A stretch of 64,000 nucleotides of DNA from Lentilactobacillus sunkii DSM 19904. Its GTDB lineage: Bacteria; Bacillota; Bacilli; Lactobacillales; Lactobacillaceae. Location of the stretch: contig NZ_AZEA01000008.1 of assembly GCF_001435575.1 (NCBI RefSeq), positions 25,630 to 89,629 on the forward strand, in the 5' to 3' direction. Below the pieces are notes generated by a model. That model was not told where the DNA came from. It saw only the letters and a list, made by a program, of their open reading frames with translations, and ran no database searches. Of the stretch, positions 42,220 to 49,674 are shown piece by piece (positions within the stretch are counted from its first letter, which is position 1; each line of letters opens with the position of its first letter). Made by a program: the position numbers and the translations under genes.

Positions 42220-44151
42220 TTATTTATAAACATTAAACAGCTTACTAAAATCAACCGTTCCCAGGCCGCTTGCCTGATTATAAACGGTACCCGGTTGCCC
42301 AGTGTAATACAGATTCGAATTTTCGTCCGTATCGTTTAATGGATGGAACGGCGAATCCGACTTGGTTGCCAGTTGATATAATTGTGGATTCCAGAAGCCC
42401 ATTCGCTGTCTGCCGTTGGCACTGTTGATCAGCGCAGCAACCCCGGCAAACTGTGGTGAAACAACACTGGTACCACCATAATTATCCCAAGCTTTCCCAT
42501 GGGATACCTGGTAAACCTGGTAACCGGTCATTGAGTCCGCATTTGCTGAAATATCAGGGTAATTCCGGCCCCAATTTGTCCCATGGAATAACGGTGCGTT
42601 AAACACCGGCTGATTGTATTGTGACAAATATTCACGGGCATTATAGGTATTAACCCCCGGAACGCCTTCTTGATAACTTGGAGTTTGATATGCTTGGTTA
42701 AAGCCACCGCCACCGGCATCACTGATCAAGTCCCAGTACTCCGGCATCGATGCGATGAAGTTACTGTTTGCCATCAGGAATGGCCAGTAATAGTCAGAGC
42801 CCCATGAACGTTCTTTTGCATTGGTAATTGTCCCCAATGAGTGACCGTCAACCATCATTTTAAATTGGAATGGCAGGCTAGTTCCACCAGCCGATGTGAC
42901 CCACGGATTTGAAGGATATGGATCGGTATCTTGGATGGACCGATCAAGAATCGCATCATTACCTACCAAGCCGCTGATGGTGTAATTGAGCGCCCCGTTA
43001 TCACCTGAGGCAACAAAGCTTGAGACTCCTTGAAGGGCACCCTGCGCCAATACCAGATTCAAAACTTGAACATACTGAAATGGCATGATCTTACGCTTTT
43101 CCAAAATCTGGAAATAGTTATTCGGTCCAAGTCCCCAACTGTTGCTGATGGCACTGACATCCCCGTCGTCATACGCCATTAAATAGGAATTAATCAAATT
43201 CATATAATCTGAAGTAGCGGCCTTGTTGTAATACATCTTAATGTTGGCTTGTGGTGCCACCGAACCGGCATATTCGGTATCCATTGTGGCTTCGGAGTCA
43301 TCCTTGGTCACATAACCCTTATTAATCGTGTTTCCTTTAACAGTTCGAACTGTAAATCGGTTCTTATCGGTACTGGCATTTTCGTGCTTCCAAAAATGAA
43401 ACAGATTGCTCTTCACAACATTTCCAAATGTAATAATGCCGATTGTCTGCCCTTTTCCAGTCAATCCTTGTTTATAAAGATCGTTAACACCATAAGTATC
43501 GGTAAAACGGCTTGTGTAACCGTGACTGACTTGATTAGCATAATTAGGGGCTTTCACCGGCTCATCAAAGGAAACGTCGGTGTCCGGGTAAAAGTTACCC
43601 TTACTGTGATCGGCCATCCCTAATATAACAAAGACCGTATCTTTCAAGTTGGCCGGAATTGAAGGCTTCTTACTACTAAATTGAAGCGGATCGGAATGAT
43701 ATTCGGCTGTGTTCATATTTGTTTTGAACATCTTATCAATATACTTCACTTTTCCGGAAACATTGATAACAAACCCATTCTTATAAACTTCAGCATTTAA
43801 ATGGTTCTTCTTGAACAGTGAAACCCACTGATCGAGAACCGATTGCGGCTGACCATACTTTGCCTGGATTTGTGGACCGGTCAGAAAGTTTTTGAAGTCC
43901 GGCTTTGTTGGATCGTTCACATCCATTGCTTCTTGATAGTATGCCTGCTCATTTTGCGGCTTCAATACCACATCAAAAGTGGTTGTGGTATTGGGTGTCA
44001 TCTTTGTCGGCTTAATCATGTGAGCAGTAATGGTTTGCCCATAGAGATCCCCGATTGTCGATGCGGAAGTCGTCCCCGCACTCAGCAAGACAAAAGAGAA
44101 CACTGCTGCAAATACAATCAATAATTGCTTAAATATATTATGCTTCTTCAT
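42220..44151 (-). CDS. Secreted S53 family (sedolisin/kumamolisin-like) acid peptidase
   Basis: A 643-residue exported endopeptidase precursor. A signal peptide ends near SAGTTSAS (about 31); residues to about 200 are the pro-kumamolisin activation domain, and the subtilisin-like catalytic domain follows. The S53 residues are in place: Glu287 and Asp291 in SEATMDTEYAG, oxyanion Asp384 in ASGDNGA and nucleophile Ser562 in YGGTSVVSPQFAGV; DISANAD and GLGTVDFSKLF near the end fit the calcium site. Such enzymes work at low pH, suited to a lactic niche, and would supply peptides for the Opp systems. ATG 44151 follows GAGGGG by nine bases. A cre-like box is upstream. Confidence 0.92.
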   Translation of the reverse strand: MKKHNIFKQLLIVFAAVFSFVLLSAGTTSASTIGDLYGQTITAHMIKPTKMTPNTTTTFDVVLKPQNEQAYYQEAMDVNDPTKPDFKNFLTGPQIQAKYGQPQSVLDQWVSLFKKNHLNAEVYKNGFVINVSGKVKYIDKMFKTNMNTAEYHSDPLQFSSKKPSIPANLKDTVFVILGMADHSKGNFYPDTDVSFDEPVKAPNYANQVSHGYTSRFTDTYGVNDLYKQGLTGKGQTIGIITFGNVVKSNLFHFWKHENASTDKNRFTVRTVKGNTINKGYVTKDDSEATMDTEYAGSVAPQANIKMYYNKAATSDYMNLINSYLMAYDDGDVSAISNSWGLGPNNYFQILEKRKIMPFQYVQVLNLVLAQGALQGVSSFVASGDNGALNYTISGLVGNDAILDRSIQDTDPYPSNPWVTSAGGTSLPFQFKMMVDGHSLGTITNAKERSWGSDYYWPFLMANSNFIASMPEYWDLISDAGGGGFNQAYQTPSYQEGVPGVNTYNAREYLSQYNQPVFNAPLFHGTNWGRNYPDISANADSMTGYQVYQVSHGKAWDNYGGTSVVSPQFAGVAALINSANGRQRMGFWNPQLYQLATKSDSPFHPLNDTDENSNLYYTGQPGTVYNQASGLGTVDFSKLFNVYK

Positions 44152-44180
44152 AAAAATCATCCCCTCAATCAAACACTTTA

Positions 44181-44193
44181 TGTAACGCTTACA
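44181..44193 (-). promoter_or_regulatory. cre-like box upstream of the S53 peptidase
   Basis: TGTAAGCGTTACA on the minus strand, 30 bases before the peptidase ATG. It resembles CcpA sites but lacks one base of the 14-bp consensus, so it is tentative. Confidence 0.45.
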
Positions 44194-44352
44194 TGGTAAT
44201 TTTAGCATGGATATTTAAAGGCCTAAAAGGAATTGCTCAGGATAAATAATGAATATCTTTGAATATCAAAAATAAAATATTGATATTCAGGCATTGATTA
44301 TCGTTTATCGATATGATATATTCGAATTAAATAAAAGCAGGAGATGTTCAAC

Positions 44353-44937
44353 ATGTCAAAAGTATTGGATAAGAGCTTAGGTGTAATTTCGATTTTCCTT
44401 CAAATCAGTTTAGTCGTTGTTTGTTTTAGTTTCATCACGCCGTTTGTTTATCTTTATTACGGATTCACTGGAAAGATGGCTCAAAATGGGATTGTTAATA
44501 GCTCGGCTAGCGATTTTTTGATTTCACCGGACCACATTCATGTTACCCATTCTCAAATTGCTAATTTTCCAAATATCCCGTACTCAATTCTCATGGCAAT
44601 CGGCATTACTCTGACAGTAATTGCAATAATCATATTGTTTTGGGCAATTGTCCAAATTATCAGCAACATCGGTAAGAAACAGTATTTTGTTGCTGACAAC
44701 CTCAGACGCTTAAAAAATATTGTTATCGCACAAATTGTCACGGTTTGCGCTGATCCATTTCTTGCTGCCGGTAACCAGCTTTCAGCATCCAAACTTGGCC
44801 GAATTAACGACGGCTTATTCTCGGCAACTTGGGAAACCCTGGGCAATGATGTGATCAATTTAGTGTTTTTTGCGGTCATCTACTTCCTATTCAAATTAGC
44901 ATTTAACTTAAAAGAAGAAAGTGACCTAACCGTCTAA
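44353..44937 (+). CDS. DUF2975 family membrane protein
   Basis: A 194-residue protein with four predicted membrane helices (about 10-35, 75-100, 120-140, 160-183). Its length, helix layout and the downstream small XRE regulator match the DUF2975 family, whose role is not established. ATG 44353 is nine bases after CAGGAG; the ATG at 44344 touches that site. Stop and next start are 17 bases apart, so the two genes form an operon. Confidence 0.8.
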   Translation: MSKVLDKSLGVISIFLQISLVVVCFSFITPFVYLYYGFTGKMAQNGIVNSSASDFLISPDHIHVTHSQIANFPNIPYSILMAIGITLTVIAIIILFWAIVQIISNIGKKQYFVADNLRRLKNIVIAQIVTVCADPFLAAGNQLSASKLGRINDGLFSATWETLGNDVINLVFFAVIYFLFKLAFNLKEESDLTV

Positions 44938-44954
44938 CATTGGGGGAACGCATA

Positions 44955-45164
44955 ATGATCAGAATCACTTTAAACGTCGTGATGGCAGAAAGAAACATTG
45001 CAACAGGAGAACTGGCAAAAAAAGTGGGGATTACCCCAACAAACATTTCAATATTAAAAACCGGCAAGGCAAAGGCAATCAGGTTTTCGACGCTGGAAAA
45101 AATCTGTAAGGTCTTGAAGTGTCAGCCCGGCGATATTATTAAGTATGAAGATGACGAACAATAA
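44955..45164 (+). CDS. Small XRE (YozG-like) regulator paired with DUF2975
   Basis: A 69-residue Cro/CI-type DNA-binding protein that is nearly all helix-turn-helix (RNIATGELAKKVGITPTNISILKTGKAKAIRFSTLEKICKVLKCQPGDII). ATG 44955 after GGGGGAACGCATA. The pair of membrane protein and tiny regulator is widespread in Firmicutes; regulation of its own operon is likely (inference). Confidence 0.88.
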   Translation: MIRITLNVVMAERNIATGELAKKVGITPTNISILKTGKAKAIRFSTLEKICKVLKCQPGDIIKYEDDEQ

Positions 45165-45191
45165 CGTATTAGCAGAAAAGGAGATTTCATG

Positions 45192-45413
45192 ATGAAAACA
45201 AAGTGGTTTAACAGTAAGTTTTATCAATCATTCGACTTTTGGTTTGGCATACTCATTTTGGTCGCAAATGCATATCCCATGGCCACCGAATGGCAGCATG
45301 AGCAAATTGGCAATTTCTGGGGTGATCTTGTCGGAGTCATACTTGGGGTAATTATAATCGGCTTCGCACTCCACCGCTCGCACAACGCTCTTCAGAAAAA
45401 CTCGAAAAAATAA
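45192..45413 (+). CDS. Small membrane protein with FYxSFxFWxG N-terminus
   Basis: A 73-74 residue protein (ATG 45189 or 45192 after AAAGGAG) with KWFNSKFYQSFDFWFGI at its start, two membrane helices and a basic tail. It is a relative of the protein at 7275-7478. It sits 24 bases after the XRE gene and is probably the third gene of that operon. Function unknown. Confidence 0.75.
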   Translation: MKTKWFNSKFYQSFDFWFGILILVANAYPMATEWQHEQIGNFWGDLVGVILGVIIIGFALHRSHNALQKNSKK

Positions 45414-45416
45414 ATA

Positions 45417-45466
45417 AGTATCATGGCAAGAAAATACCTTAAAAATATTCTTACCATGATGCTTGT
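45417..45466 (+). terminator. Terminator of the DUF2975 operon
   Basis: AGTATCATGG-AAGAA pairs with TTCTTACCATGATGCTT (small bulges), then GTTTTT. Confidence 0.75.
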
Positions 45467-45541
45467 TTTTAGTTGAGATTAATGTTTACAGTGAGTCTAC
45501 ACAGCCTATAAGCCCATACAATACGTGCCTTTTCATCTTGG

Positions 45542-46291
45542 TTATTTTCCAATCGAAGATGGCAGTCCATCGCTGACAAATAGCTGGCTTAAATCAAACG
45601 GCACCGGTTGATCCAACTCAAGTGTTCCTGGTTCCACTTGGCAGTCATAGGCAATCACATGGACACCCTTCTTTTGCGCCTTCTCGATTTCAACAGCCAG
45701 TTCATTGAAAATATCACGGTCGATTGTGACCTTTTTAATGCCTTTGGTTTGGATCACAAATAATAGGTAGGCCAAATATCCATCATCAATTGCTTTTTCC
45801 AGTGTTTGAACGTGCTTGAGGCCCCGCGTGGTTGGTGCATCCGGAAACGCTGCAATCCCCTCGTTGATCAGCGTCACGCCCTTCACTTCAACAAAAAATG
45901 GCCGAGCAAGGTTATCGGAACCAGCAAAATCCAATCGGGAGTCTCGATAGGTTGTCTCAGGATTCACTTCTGCGACCGCTTGAATACCAGGTAGCTTGAC
46001 ATAATTACTTTCCAAACCTGTCTTGACTATCTTATTAGGTGCTTGAGAGTCGATGTTAATCCACTGACGGTCGTACTTTTTTGCCGCTACCAAATCATAC
46101 TGCGTCTTCCGATTGGGATTGTCATTATGCACTAAGGCAGTTGTGACGCCCGGTTGAAGGATCGTTGTCCTGCCGGTATTTTTCACGTGAGTCGTCACAA
46201 CCTCGCCAGTATCAACCAGCTGACAATGGGCAATGAACCGGTTCGGTCGGTCAATAAATGTTGCCAGATGAACATTTGGATATTGCATCAT
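45542..46291 (-). CDS. sfsA: SfsA family nuclease-like protein
   Basis: A 249-residue SfsA protein, known as a sugar-fermentation stimulator and a PD-(D/E)XK-fold DNA/RNA-binding protein. Hallmarks: RPNRFIAHCQLVDTGE, HVKNTGR, SRLDF with a metal-site Asp, FFVEVKGVTL with the ExK pair, and FPDAPTTRGLKHVQTL. ATG preceded by GAAAGAGGCTT. Monocistronic, divergent from the HdeD-like gene. Confidence 0.93.
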   Translation of the reverse strand: MMQYPNVHLATFIDRPNRFIAHCQLVDTGEVVTTHVKNTGRTTILQPGVTTALVHNDNPNRKTQYDLVAAKKYDRQWINIDSQAPNKIVKTGLESNYVKLPGIQAVAEVNPETTYRDSRLDFAGSDNLARPFFVEVKGVTLINEGIAAFPDAPTTRGLKHVQTLEKAIDDGYLAYLLFVIQTKGIKKVTIDRDIFNELAVEIEKAQKKGVHVIAYDCQVEPGTLELDQPVPFDLSQLFVSDGLPSSIGK

Positions 46292-46363
46292 AAGCCTCTT
46301 TCTGTCGTTTTCAATTCATTACTAGTATTATATAGGTAATAAAAATTATTAGGGGGAAATCAT

Positions 46364-46894
46364 ATGTATTCATTCATTAATCGAATCAGAAACTACATCT
46401 GGCTCAAAAGTCTCGCATACATCCTCTTTGGGCTATTCTTCCTATTCGATCCACATGGCACATTAAATATCGTCATTAATCTAATTGCCTCATTCTTTAT
46501 TGTTTTCGGTGTTATCAACCTGATTTCGGCATGGCGACAGCGAGCCCGAAATGAAGTCACTGATTATAGTCTGGCAATCGGCATTACCCAATTGGTTATC
46601 GCCGTCATCGTCTTTATCCTGGCGGTGCCGCTACTGTCATTTTTACCGTTTATTTTGGGTATCGTCTTGGTCATTACCGGAGCTTCCAACGTCTTCACAG
46701 CGTTAAATCATCGCCAATACGTCAACGTTTCGCCAATGCCTTTTGTGCTGTATGGAGTCCTCTTAATTTTAGTGGGAATCCTGTTGGCATTCAATCCATT
46801 TGATACGATTTTGATCTTACTGCAATTCTTTGGAGCTACCCTGATCGTCATGGGAATCATGGAGATTGTGACTGCTTGGCAACTGCGTTTATAA
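46364..46894 (+). CDS. HdeD/DUF308 family membrane protein
   Basis: A 176-residue protein with six predicted helices in three similar hairpins; LIASFFIVFGVINLISAWRQR, FILGIVLVITGASNVFTALNHR and FFGATLIVMGIMEIVTAWQLR repeat the same pattern, which defines the family. HdeD in E. coli aids acid resistance at high cell density; the role here is unproven. ATG after GGGGGAAATCAT. Confidence 0.87.
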   Translation: MYSFINRIRNYIWLKSLAYILFGLFFLFDPHGTLNIVINLIASFFIVFGVINLISAWRQRARNEVTDYSLAIGITQLVIAVIVFILAVPLLSFLPFILGIVLVITGASNVFTALNHRQYVNVSPMPFVLYGVLLILVGILLAFNPFDTILILLQFFGATLIVMGIMEIVTAWQLRL

Positions 46895-46907
46895 AAAAAA
46901 TCATCAT

Positions 46908-46946
46908 AAAACCGTGCGAGCTAAATTTTTAGTCCCGCACGGTTTT
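46908..46946. terminator. Bidirectional terminator
   Basis: Perfect 11-bp stem AAAACCGTGCG / CGCACGGTTTT with an A/T-rich loop, between the HdeD-like gene and the antitoxin gene. Confidence 0.85.
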
Positions 46947-46954
46947 TATAATGC

Positions 46955-47302
46955 CTAACTCTTTAAGTTAACAAGTTCTTTAATTCTTTTGGGATCATTT
47001 TGGATCAAGGTAATAAGCCGAAAGATACTTGTATTTGGATGACGTTTTCCCTGTTCCCAAGCCCGAACAGTACTGGTAGAAACGCCTATGACCTCTGCAA
47101 ACATTTCTTGAGACATGTTCAATGATAATCTTAAGTTTGTAATATTAGCTGCGGTCATTCCCTTATCAATTGAATCAATTGGAATTGATTTGCCGCGGGG
47201 CTTAATCATGACTTCCTCAGTTCCTTGCACGTCTTTTCCGTGAACGATATCAGAAATGTCCTTAAAGCCCTGCTTTAATAGATTAAAATCCTCATCCTTC
47301 AA
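46955..47302 (-). CDS. Type II antitoxin, NadS/HigA-like XRE protein (TTG start)
   Basis: About 115 residues: an acidic/basic N-terminal part (DEDFNLLKQGFKDISDIVHG) that likely covers the toxin, then a helix-turn-helix (ITNLRLSLNMSQEMFAEVIGVSTSTVRAWEQGKRHP, about 58-95). The layout fits NadS-type antitoxins paired with RelE/HigB toxins. TTG 47302 is eight bases after GGAGG; the frame extends to 47317, but that start overlaps the site. It lies 19 bases after the toxin gene: toxin first, antitoxin second, the HigBA order. Confidence 0.85.
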   Translation of the reverse strand: MKDEDFNLLKQGFKDISDIVHGKDVQGTEEVMIKPRGKSIPIDSIDKGMTAANITNLRLSLNMSQEMFAEVIGVSTSTVRAWEQGKRHPNTSIFRLITLIQNDPKRIKELVNLKS

Positions 47303-47321
47303 AATAATTACCTCCAAATAA

Positions 47322-47651
47322 TCATAAGTTCTTAATGATACCTTTGATTTCTTTAATCTGCTTTCTGGTAATGTTAGCTTGATCCTGTTTGGCGAATATC
47401 AAAATAAAAAAGATTGTGTTCGCTTTGGCATACACATAATAAATTGCACGAAATTCTTGTCTGGGTCCCACTCTTAATTTCCAAACGTTTCCGATTCCGG
47501 TTCCTGAATCCGGATACTGAAATGTGTCAGGATTTTGTTCAATAAAGTATTGGATGTCTGTCTCAATTTGTCGCTTAATCTTATCGGGGTTTTTAACCAA
47601 CTCTTTTAACATTTTGTTGAAAGATCTGAGATATATTATGCGGATCGACAC
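47322..47651 (-). CDS. Type II toxin, RelE/HigB superfamily (GTG start)
   Basis: A 109-residue RelE-fold protein, expected to cut mRNA on the ribosome. SFNKMLKELVKNPDKIKRQIETDI, GIGNVWKLRVGPRQEFRAIYYVY with Lys/Arg catalytic candidates, and FILIFAKQDQANITRKQIKEI (the conserved C-terminal strand-helix) identify the HigB/Gp49-like group. GTG start after AGGAGTAAACAT. First gene of the two-gene module with the NadS-like antitoxin. Confidence 0.87.
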   Translation of the reverse strand: MSIRIIYLRSFNKMLKELVKNPDKIKRQIETDIQYFIEQNPDTFQYPDSGTGIGNVWKLRVGPRQEFRAIYYVYAKANTIFFILIFAKQDQANITRKQIKEIKGIIKNL

Positions 47652-47801
47652 ATGTTTACTCCTACAAATGTATTTACATTATATAACACCTGGTATTAGT
47701 TAACCAATACAATGCATTGTGTTTCTAAAAAGTAAATACGCAATTAAGGATATAAATCTGCTTAAACATACAGATCCGTGGAAAACTCTGTTCTGTAGTT
47801 C

Positions 47802-47830
47802 TTGTATATCATTTCACATTATCGTATAAT
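47802..47830 (+). promoter_or_regulatory. Sigma-A promoter of the putative RNA gene
   Basis: TTGTAT, 17-base spacer, TATAAT; start predicted near 47837. Confidence 0.72.
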
Positions 47831-47836
47831 AATCCC

Positions 47837-48056
47837 GTGAAGATTGCCAGTTCATCTGCAATAATCACTTTTTATCGTTTGCTGGCATTTTCACAAGTTA
47901 CGATAAATCGGTCGTAACGCGGGGAGTATAGGCTCAATACCCATTGGGGATCACACTAGATGAGTGTATCTACCGAGTTTCACCAAAGACTGAATAGAGA
48001 ATTGATTAGAGACGTATGGGGGCACACGGCACAATGTCATGAACATTGTGCTTTTT
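47837..48056 (+). ncRNA. Putative structured non-coding RNA, about 220 nt
   Basis: A promoter-to-terminator unit without a convincing open frame. Stems seen: GTGAA..TGCCAG with CTGGCA..TTCAC (47837-47894), GTTACGA/TCGTAAC (47897-47918), ACACT/AGTGT near 47960-47980, a possible closing helix CCGTG (47835-47839)/CACGG (48025-48029), and a terminator GCACAATGT/ACATTGTGC with TTTTT (48029-48056). The family was not recognised: no T-box, yybP-ykoY, 6S, tmRNA or SRP signature could be matched. The next gene has its own promoter, so a free small RNA is more likely than a leader. Confidence 0.6.
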
Positions 48057-48140
48057 AATTTCTTTCATAATCCTATTTGGTAAATGAAAGCCTTTCCATT
48101 GCATTTTCACGACATTTATTACAGAAATATGAGCAAATCA

Positions 48141-48170
48141 TTGCAAATGTAATCTTTAAAGACCTATACT
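48141..48170 (+). promoter_or_regulatory. Promoter of the 40-codon gene
   Basis: TTGCAA, 18-base spacer, TATACT, about 95 bases before the ATG at 48266. Confidence 0.65.
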
Positions 48171-48265
48171 AAAGATAGAGTTGCAAGAGAGAAAGCATTC
48201 GGTTAATCAGTTGTTGATTTACCAAGTGTTTGCAGCTTGAATATTGATCTAGGAGGTCATGTAAT

Positions 48266-48388
48266 ATGAAGAAGACTTTGGAAAAGATGTTCAATCGTAT
48301 GTTGTCAAAGAAGTCGGAAGATGCTGGCAACTTGGAAACCAGTGAAAGCAACCGTTTATTCTGGAATTCAGTCACTAAGGGACAATGA
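48266..48388 (+). CDS. 40-residue hypothetical small protein
   Basis: A short gene missed by length filters. Evidence for translation is the strong AGGAGG eight bases before ATG, a promoter upstream and a perfect terminator downstream. The peptide has a basic amphipathic first half (MKKTLEKMFNRMLSKKSED) and a polar second half ending SVTKGQ; no membrane helix, no cysteines. It matches no family known to me. It could be a regulatory or stress peptide. Confidence 0.68.
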   Translation: MKKTLEKMFNRMLSKKSEDAGNLETSESNRLFWNSVTKGQ

Positions 48389-48413
48389 AAATGAATAGGA
48401 ATATAAACAGTTA

Positions 48414-48444
48414 GGCAGCTATTTCTAGTTATGAAATAGCTGCC
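48414..48444. terminator. Bidirectional terminator
   Basis: Perfect 12-bp stem GGCAGCTATTTC / GAAATAGCTGCC with a seven-base loop, then ATTTTGT, between convergent genes. Confidence 0.82.
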
Positions 48445-48452
48445 ATTTTGTA

Positions 48453-49415
48453 TTATTCAGTATGTTTCTCATCATTCTTCAGCAATTTCAGCAAGTTGAT
48501 ATCCCGCATTAAAATCGCTTCTTTACCGTTGTCGCCTTCCCAATCATAAAATCCTTTACCGGACTTAACGCCGAGATCTCCTTGGTCAACCATTTTCTTC
48601 AAGACGGGATCAGTACCGGTATTGTTGGCCAAATCATCATAAAGGTAAGTGCTGATATTCTTGAACACATCCAGGCCTCCCAAGTCAGCACTGGCAATTG
48701 GACCAAGTAAACTCCAGCGACGGCCCAAACTGTATTTGACAATATCATCAACGGCTGCCGGACTGGCAATGCCATCATTGATAATTTTGAAGGCTTCCCT
48801 GAGAACCGCAAGCTGAAGCCGGTTGCCAACAAACCCCAACGCTTCTTTTTTAAGTGCCACGGCATGTTTACCGATGTGATTCATGAGTGAAACCGTTGTT
48901 TTAACCGTGTCTTCGGCTGTCCGTTCACCTGGAACAACTTCTACCAACGGCATTAATTGCGCAGGGTTCCAGAAGTGAGCAACTACAAAGTTCTCAGGGT
49001 GTTTTAGTCCGTCTTGAATTGCGGTTGGACTCAACCCTGAAGTGTTGGTGGCCATAATCGTCTGATCAGAGAGATAATGTTCAGCTTTCTGCCACACAGT
49101 CTGCTTCACTTTTAAGTCTTCAACGATTGATTCGATTACAAAATCTGCCTCGGTCAATGCATCGGAATAGTCGGTCGTCGGAACAATCCTCGCCAAAATA
49201 TCAGCCTTTTGATTGCCCTTGATAATCCCGTTTTGTTCGAAGGTGTCCAAGTCATGATCAATCAATTCCAGTCCATGCTTTAAGGCTGCCTGACTCATAT
49301 CAAGTAAGTTAACCTGGTAACCTTTCATGGCAAACTGCATTGCCGTTGCGTGCCCCATCGTACCTGCACCGATATTAGCAATCACTTTGATATCATTCAT
49401 TTTTACTGTCGACAT
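48453..49415 (-). CDS. 3-hydroxyacyl-CoA dehydrogenase family protein
   Basis: A 320-residue NAD-dependent dehydrogenase. The Rossmann loop is IANIGAGTMGHATAMQFAMKG, the central NTSGLSPT and VAHFWNPAQLMPLVEVV (His of the catalytic pair) are conserved, and GFVGNRLQLAVLREAF begins the C-terminal dimer domain. No other beta-oxidation gene is here, so it may act on hydroxy acids or as an L-gulonate/carnitine-type dehydrogenase. ATG 49415 follows GGGGGCG; an ATG at 49430 lacks proper spacing. Divergent from the transporter-nadC operon, across a region with two palindromes. Confidence 0.85.
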   Translation of the reverse strand: MSTVKMNDIKVIANIGAGTMGHATAMQFAMKGYQVNLLDMSQAALKHGLELIDHDLDTFEQNGIIKGNQKADILARIVPTTDYSDALTEADFVIESIVEDLKVKQTVWQKAEHYLSDQTIMATNTSGLSPTAIQDGLKHPENFVVAHFWNPAQLMPLVEVVPGERTAEDTVKTTVSLMNHIGKHAVALKKEALGFVGNRLQLAVLREAFKIINDGIASPAAVDDIVKYSLGRRWSLLGPIASADLGGLDVFKNISTYLYDDLANNTGTDPVLKKMVDQGDLGVKSGKGFYDWEGDNGKEAILMRDINLLKLLKNDEKHTE

Positions 49416-49598
49416 AAAATCGCCCCCCAAGAATACTCATTCATCATCTATCTACCGTGAGTTTACCATATTTAAGACTAATCGTTCACTGATTCACATT
49501 TTGATTATTCCTCGTTCATTTTAGCTTATATAAAATTATCGGCAGGCCGAATTTTGAAAAATAGCTTGTACTTTTAAGCGTGTTAGCGTATCCTCATT

Positions 49599-49621
49599 AT
49601 TAAAGTATTTTGTACTTTAAT
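49599..49621. promoter_or_regulatory. Palindromic operator candidate 1
   Basis: ATTAAAGTA-N5-TACTTTAAT, a perfect 9-bp inverted repeat. Same design as the site at 49630-49652, with centres 31 bases apart. Confidence 0.7.
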
Positions 49622-49629
49622 CTATTCAG

Positions 49630-49652
49630 ATAAAAGTATTTATTACTTTTAT
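49630..49652. promoter_or_regulatory. Palindromic operator candidate 2
   Basis: ATAAAAGTA-N5-TACTTTTAT, a perfect 9-bp inverted repeat 23 bases before the TTG start of the transporter gene. A weaker third copy (GAAAAATA-N5-TACTTTTAA) lies at 49556-49577. Confidence 0.7.
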
Positions 49653-49674
49653 AAATTTGAGGAGGTATTTTAAG

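Noticed and set aside
44181..44193. Treating the box as a perfect CcpA cre
   Set aside because: It lacks one base of the 14-bp consensus, so it is listed only as cre-like.
47837..48056. Manganese (yybP-ykoY), c-di-AMP or T-box riboswitch identity for the putative RNA
   Set aside because: GGGG-containing stretches resemble fragments of these, but the diagnostic cores are missing and no target gene follows in the same transcript.
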